From: a virus
Length of the DNA: 64,000 nucleotides
Reading direction: 5' to 3' (one strand)
Virus record (IMG/VR): IMGVR_UViG_3300021959_000011
Location: 1 to 64,000 of that record
Under the pieces are notes generated by a model. It worked only from the letters and a program-made list of their open reading frames with translations, ran no database searches and was not told the DNA's origin. How positions within the stretch are numbered: position 1 is the first letter of the stretch; the number at the start of each line of letters is the position of its first letter. Below are positions 60,877-64,000 of the stretch, piece after piece. A program made the translations under genes and the position numbers.

Positions 60877-61803
60877 ATGTATAAGCCTGGATTTAGTGTA
60901 GAAGATTTTCGTAATGGTATTGCGCGTACTGGATTATCCAGAGCAAATAAATATGTGTTGAAAATATCTCCCCCGCCCAAGTTGGTTGGTAAACTAGAAA
61001 GTAGAAATCTAGAAGAAATATTTCTTAGAATTGACACAGTAGAATTGCCCGGCAAATCTCTTGCAACTTCAGAGGTTAAGTACTATGGGCCCCCAAGAAA
61101 ATCTCCATATGGAATGACATATGAAGATTTAAATTGCACACTTATGTTGTCTGCAAATATACGTGAAAGATATATTTTCAGTCAATGGATGAATGCGATA
61201 TACGATTATGAAACTGCAAGACTAGAATATTTTGAGAACTATACGACAGACTTAGAATTTATAACTTACAGTGAAGATGGAAACCCGTTAGCTACTACAA
61301 AGTTTGAAGAGGCATACCCATTGTCTATTGGTGCGATTAATTTTGCATATTCAAACGAAGATGTTGCAAGGATGCCACTAACATTCGCATATAGAAAGTG
61401 GGTAGAAACCGCGCCAGTTAAATTGAGTGGTGCGGTATCTCCATACGGTAGTCTTGCAAACGCACAGCAGTATTTATCATCAGAAGAATATGGAAATTCT
61501 TTTGAAAGATTTATTAATCAAGCCGAATCAAGTAGTCCATTCGGACAGATAGCTTCGGGATTTGCAAAACTAGGTGGGGTGGATGCATCATTAAATTCCG
61601 TAGTAAATAACATGAGTAGTATACTAAACGAACCATTTAGTGCAGTACAAGACTTTGGTAACAAGATAACTGCATCATTAAACGAACCATTTAAAGAATT
61701 TGGTAATTTACAAAATAGAATTAGTCAATTTAATCCAGTTAGTAGATTACAAAGTCAGGCGAACAATTTTGTCAAGAAAAGATTTGGTGGACTTTTCGGA
61801 TAA
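60877..61803 (+). CDS. gp54: Baseplate tail-tube initiator gp54
   Basis: Encodes 308 aa (T4 gp54: 320). The opening YKPGFSVEDFRNGIARTGLSRANKYVLKI parallels the T4 MYSLEEFNNQ start. The core has the tube-fold strands ILRIDTVELPGKSLATS-like, YEDLNCTLMLSANIRERYIFSQWMNAIYD (near 85-115) and the later YPLSIGAINFAYSNEDVARMPLTFAYRKW (near 160-190), as in gp19/gp54 proteins. The C-terminal 100 residues are helical with two NEPF elements (SILNEPFSAVQDFGNKI, SLNEPFKEFGNL). gp54 starts the tail tube on gp48. GAGGAA ribosome site precedes. In T4 it lies beside gp48; here the two face opposite ways. Confidence 0.85.
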   Translation: MYKPGFSVEDFRNGIARTGLSRANKYVLKISPPPKLVGKLESRNLEEIFLRIDTVELPGKSLATSEVKYYGPPRKSPYGMTYEDLNCTLMLSANIRERYIFSQWMNAIYDYETARLEYFENYTTDLEFITYSEDGNPLATTKFEEAYPLSIGAINFAYSNEDVARMPLTFAYRKWVETAPVKLSGAVSPYGSLANAQQYLSSEEYGNSFERFINQAESSSPFGQIASGFAKLGGVDASLNSVVNNMSSILNEPFSAVQDFGNKITASLNEPFKEFGNLQNRISQFNPVSRLQSQANNFVKKRFGGLFG

Positions 61804-61831
61804 ATATAATTATTGAATTGAGGAGTATAGA

Positions 61832-62569
61832 ATGTCTTTACCTATTATTAACCAACCAACATATGAGTTGACTTTACCATCAACAAATAAAACATTAAGA
61901 TTTAGACCTTTTTTGGTAAAAGAAGAAAAAATTCTTTTAATGGCCCAAGAGGGGGGAGATATCGATGAACAGATTGAATCAGTAAAACAGATAGTAAGAA
62001 ATTGTATTGTTTCTGATACTAATGTAGATACTATGTCAACATTTGATATTGAATATCTTTTTATTAAAATTCGTAGTAAATCTGTCGGAAATATTATTAA
62101 TCTAAATTATAAATTTGATAACTGCACAGCAGAGTTAAATGATGATAGTACTGTACCAAGAATTTGCGAAGTACCATTTGAATTAGACTTAGATGAAGTA
62201 GTAGTTAAAACCGAAGGAGAGCACAATAACATTATCAACATAACCGACGATGTTGGTGTTGTGATGAAATATCCAGATTTTAAATTATTAAGTAAAATCG
62301 CATCAATGAATAATTATGATGAACTAATTGATGTTGTTGGTAATTGTGTAAAAATGATTTTTATGGGAGATGAAACATATGACCCCAGTGAATATAAATC
62401 AGAAGAATTGAGAAATTTCTTTGAGAGTTTGAGTCAGGAACAATTTCAAAAAGTTAGTAATTTTTTTGAAACAATGCCACAAACAATGGCAAATGTTCGT
62501 ATACAATGTAAAAAATGCGGAAAGATGGAAAATATTGAATTAAAAGGTATATCGGATTTTTTCGAATAA
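61832..62569 (+). CDS. gp26: Baseplate hub assembly protein gp26 (with -1 frameshift site at its end)
   Basis: Encodes 245 aa (T4 gp26: 208). Family features: NKTLRFRPFLVKEEKILLMAQ (residues 19-39), VRNCIVSD, STFDIEYLFIKIRSKSVGNIINLNYKFDNC (near 70-100), VMKYPDFKLLSKIAS (about 148-162) and the C-terminal CKKCGKMENIELKGISDFFE. The Cys pairs DNC...RIC and CKKC might form a small metal site. A GAGGAG ribosome site precedes the ATG. The last codons GAT TTT TTC GAA TAA contain T TTT TTC, so a fraction of ribosomes could continue in the -1 frame; see the extension entry. T4 gp26 acts in hub assembly and with gp51. Confidence 0.85.
   Translation: MSLPIINQPTYELTLPSTNKTLRFRPFLVKEEKILLMAQEGGDIDEQIESVKQIVRNCIVSDTNVDTMSTFDIEYLFIKIRSKSVGNIINLNYKFDNCTAELNDDSTVPRICEVPFELDLDEVVVKTEGEHNNIINITDDVGVVMKYPDFKLLSKIASMNNYDELIDVVGNCVKMIFMGDETYDPSEYKSEELRNFFESLSQEQFQKVSNFFETMPQTMANVRIQCKKCGKMENIELKGISDFFE
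62557..62563 (+). promoter_or_regulatory. -1 frameshift slippery heptamer T TTT TTC in gp26
   Basis: X XXY YYZ heptamer in the gp26 reading frame (GAT TTT TTC), six bases before its stop. A slip by one base moves reading into a frame that is open for 58 more codons. The heptamer type (U UUU UUC) is among those known to support -1 slippage. Confidence 0.65.
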
Positions 62570-62739
62570 CTTTATATCATGAAAGTTTGGGGTCTCTCTA
62601 CCAAACAAATTTTTCTCTTATGCAATATCATAAATATAGTTTAACAGAACTAGAAAATATGATTCCTTGGGAACGTGAAATATATGTATCGTTATTAGTT
62701 AACTATTTGCGTGAACAAGAACAGAAACAAAAAGGCTAG
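62563..62739 (+). CDS. 58-residue extension made by -1 frameshift from gp26 (gp51/gpGT-like)
   Basis: The -1 frame, open from 62539 past the gp26 stop, reads RITLYHESLG, SLYQTNFSLMQYHKYSL, TELENMIPWEREIYVSLL, VNYLREQEQKQKG and stops at 62737-62739. The fused product would be 302 aa (244 of gp26 plus 58). The PWEREIYVSLL motif and acidic-basic helix look like a conserved protein, not random translation. A free-standing ATG at 62620 would give only 39 aa and has no ribosome site, so frameshifting is the better explanation. By layout it corresponds to lambda gpG/gpGT, and by position may be what is annotated as gp51 in relatives. The role would be tail or hub assembly chaperone. Confidence 0.65.
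   Translation, partial: RITLYHESLGSLYQTNFSLMQYHKYSLTELENMIPWEREIYVSLLVNYLREQEQKQKG
62585..62606 (+). other. Hairpin downstream of the frameshift site
   Basis: Inverted repeat GTTTGG / CCAAAC with a ten-base loop, about 22 bases after the heptamer. Stimulatory elements usually sit 5-9 bases after the site, so this may or may not matter. It is short and of modest stability. Confidence 0.35.
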
Positions 62740-62747
62740 AGGATAAT

Positions 62748-62996
62748 ATGGAAATGACAGAAAACAGAGATAATAAATATCAAAATTGGATCGATTTGGC
62801 AAAGGCCGTCGATTCGTGGAGAATCTTTCCAAGACTTTTTATTACGACATACATTTATTTACTGTATGCAGTAGTAAATTGGTTCATGACATTAGACACA
62901 CCAAATTTAGAACAATCTGGTTTGGTTAGTATCGTTGTCGGTGCCGGTGCTGCATGGTTTGGATTATATTTGGGTTCAAGTAAAAAGGCTGAATAA
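62748..62996 (+). CDS. Small two-helix membrane protein, possibly holin-like
   Basis: Encodes 82 aa with a GAGGA ribosome site before the ATG. Two membrane segments are predicted: residues about 28-48 (LFITTYIYLLYAVVNWFM) and 58-76 (LVSIVVGAGAAWFGLYLG), with a positively charged, helical N-terminus (RDNKYQNWIDLAKAVDSWRIFPR) and a short Lys tail. Size and topology fit a class II holin or a small virion/tail membrane protein. It sits between the gp26 unit and a coiled-coil protein whose start overlaps its stop (TAATG), not beside a lysin, so holin is only one option. Confidence 0.55.
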   Translation: MEMTENRDNKYQNWIDLAKAVDSWRIFPRLFITTYIYLLYAVVNWFMTLDTPNLEQSGLVSIVVGAGAAWFGLYLGSSKKAE

Positions 62997-64000
62997 TGGC
63001 AACTTTAGATTCCGTAATAGAAAATATTAATAGTTTTAATAATACAGGACAACTATCACAGGCACTAGAAAGTGTCTCTGATAGTTTAGAAACTGGTACT
63101 GGTGTCACTGCACTTGGTGAAATTTCACAACTCATCAAAACACAAGGTGATATGTCTGTTAAGGAATTAAAACGTTCAAGAGAAGATTTAGCATCTCTTA
63201 AAGATAAAGTATTAACATCTGATAGAATTGCAGAAAAAGATAGAAGTAATATTCTAACTCTTATTCAAAATCAAGAAGATGTAATTAATCAAAATACTAC
63301 ATTATCAAAAAGAGCTGCAGAGTTTGTCCAAGAAAATATTAAAGAAAAAATACCAGACATTGCTGGTGTTGCAGCAGGGGTACTTTCGGAGAGTCCAGCG
63401 GCCGCTCTTGGTGTTAAGTTTATTGGTGATAAAATCCAAGAGAGTAGAGAAAGAAAAAGAAAAGAAAGAGAAGAAAGAGCTGCAAGATTGCAGAGAATTG
63501 CAGACGAAGAAGATAGGCATAATAGAGAATTAGAAGTACTACGTGGACAAATAACTAACGAAGAAACTCTTTCTAAAGTCAATATGACTCAACAGGAAGC
63601 TGCAGATATTGCAAAACAAAATGGGATGGATTATCAAGATTATATCAATGACTTAAAAAATCAATTGATTGAACAATCCAAACTACAGAAACAACAAAAA
63701 GATGTTCAAGAAGCAAAATTAAAAGAAACTGAAGAACTAAAAGATAAATTTGGTTTTGATCAAAGTGGGGCCCCAGTAACAGAAAGTCCTATTGGGCCTG
63801 GCAATCCATCTACCCCATCAGAACCACTAGAAACATTATCTGATGGTGGTGGCGAACCATACCTTGCAGAAATTAGAGACTTGTTAAAATTTATGTCAAG
63901 TCCAGATACAGTGACTCCATTTGACATAGAAAATAGTAGAGAAGAACGTAGATTTCAAAAAGATTTGGCCGCAAAAGAAGAGGCAGTAATTGAACAATTA
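62996..64000 (+). CDS. Coiled-coil virion protein, possible tape measure/hub protein (3' end outside window)
   Basis: At least 335 aa, starting with ATG overlapping the preceding stop and running off the right edge. It is strongly helical: residues about 35-110 and 140-260 are coiled-coil prone with highly charged stretches (SRERKRKEREERAARLQRIADEEDRHNRELEVLRG). A Pro/Gly/Ser-rich linker lies near 255-280 (APVTESPIGPGNPSTPSEP), and helices resume with LAEIRDLLKFMSS. In T4 gp29 (tail length determinator) follows the gp26/gp51/gp27 group, so a tape-measure or hub role is plausible from order and coiled-coil content. A hydrophobic segment near 120-140 (IAGVAAGVLSESPAAALGVKF) is unusual for a pure coiled coil and is typical of tape-measure proteins. 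Function stays unassigned. Confidence 0.6.
   Translation, partial: MATLDSVIENINSFNNTGQLSQALESVSDSLETGTGVTALGEISQLIKTQGDMSVKELKRSREDLASLKDKVLTSDRIAEKDRSNILTLIQNQEDVINQNTTLSKRAAEFVQENIKEKIPDIAGVAAGVLSESPAAALGVKFIGDKIQESRERKRKEREERAARLQRIADEEDRHNRELEVLRGQITNEETLSKVNMTQQEAADIAKQNGMDYQDYINDLKNQLIEQSKLQKQQKDVQEAKLKETEELKDKFGFDQSGAPVTESPIGPGNPSTPSEPLETLSDGGGEPYLAEIRDLLKFMSSPDTVTPFDIENSREERRFQKDLAAKEEAVIEQL

Noticed and set aside
62585-62606. Hairpin as a terminator after gp26
   Set aside because: No T-run follows directly and it sits within the -1 extension; at best a frameshift stimulator, although its distance is larger than usual.
62629-62636. CATAAATA on the plus strand inside the gp26 extension
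   Set aside because: It is produced by codons for His-Lys-Tyr and has no gene start at the right distance; taken as chance.
62579-62644. 21-codon ORF starting at ATG 62579 after gp26
   Set aside because: Too short and no ribosome site; the -1 frame open across this point explains the region better.
62620-62739. Free-standing 39-aa gene starting at ATG 62620
   Set aside because: No ribosome site upstream, and its frame continues upstream into gp26 with conserved-looking residues; treated as part of a frameshift product. An additional free start cannot be excluded.
1-64000. tRNA genes, insertion sequences, integrase or attachment sites
   Set aside because: Looked for cloverleaf-like CCA ends, transposase-like proteins and inverted repeats at ends; none seen. 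Nearly all sequence is occupied by structural genes.

Overview
The window is a late structural region of an AT-rich T4-type contractile-tail phage (myovirus). G+C looks to be about one third by eye. Baseplate genes recognisable by T4 counterparts are gp48, gp53, a gp27-like hub protein, two gp5-like spike proteins, gp25, gp6, a gp7-like protein, gp8, gp54, gp26 and the head-completion nuclease gp4. The baseplate proteins, the giant DUF4815-type tail protein, the many fibre genes and the repeated TATAAATA late-promoter octamer all suggest a marine relative of the T4-like cyanophages and pelagiphages. The host cannot be read from this sequence. There are no tRNAs, rRNAs, CRISPR arrays, integrases or insertion sequences.

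Layout. A divergent junction near 59.75-59.81 kb splits the window. Leftward (minus strand, 59.75 kb down to the left edge) runs an almost gapless block of more than 59 kb. Its first third is the baseplate: gp48 tube cap, gp53 wedge, gp27-like hub, two tandem gp5-like spikes (only the second has a lysozyme domain), gp25, gp6, gp7-like, gp8 and a 2255-aa DUF4815-type protein. The rest is an unusually large host-recognition apparatus. It holds a fibre with NYL/ADxLLD repeats, a PA14 adhesin, four members of an unrecognised paralogous family (582, 1262, 1049 and 1346 aa), an acidic protein with ten 14-residue repeats, a 1039-aa unknown, a PAAR-CHAP fusion, a PKD-domain fibre, a fibre with a cupredoxin-like domain, and a terminal cluster of four proteins sharing one N-terminal module. 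Two strong terminators (about 25.5 and 7.63 kb) and about fourteen TATAAATA or CATAAATA octamers divide the block into transcription units.

Rightward (plus strand, 59.81 kb to the right edge) are gp4, a conserved unknown, gp54 tail-tube initiator, gp26, a small membrane protein and the start of a coiled-coil protein.

Most notable. (1) A -1 frameshift signature (T TTT TTC) lies at the very end of gp26 and opens a 58-codon extension, a layout like lambda gpG/gpGT. (2) Four proteins share conserved motifs (QRxVD, HCxY, REx-D-xxKPWDxH, NPxEQL, GNGMR) that match no family known to me. (3) A spike-tip PAAR domain is fused to a CHAP/NlpC-type peptidoglycan hydrolase. (4) The gp5 spike gene is duplicated in tandem. 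(5) A type-1-copper-like His/Cys/His/Met set sits in a tail fibre. All functions are inferred from sequence reading alone; no database search was run.
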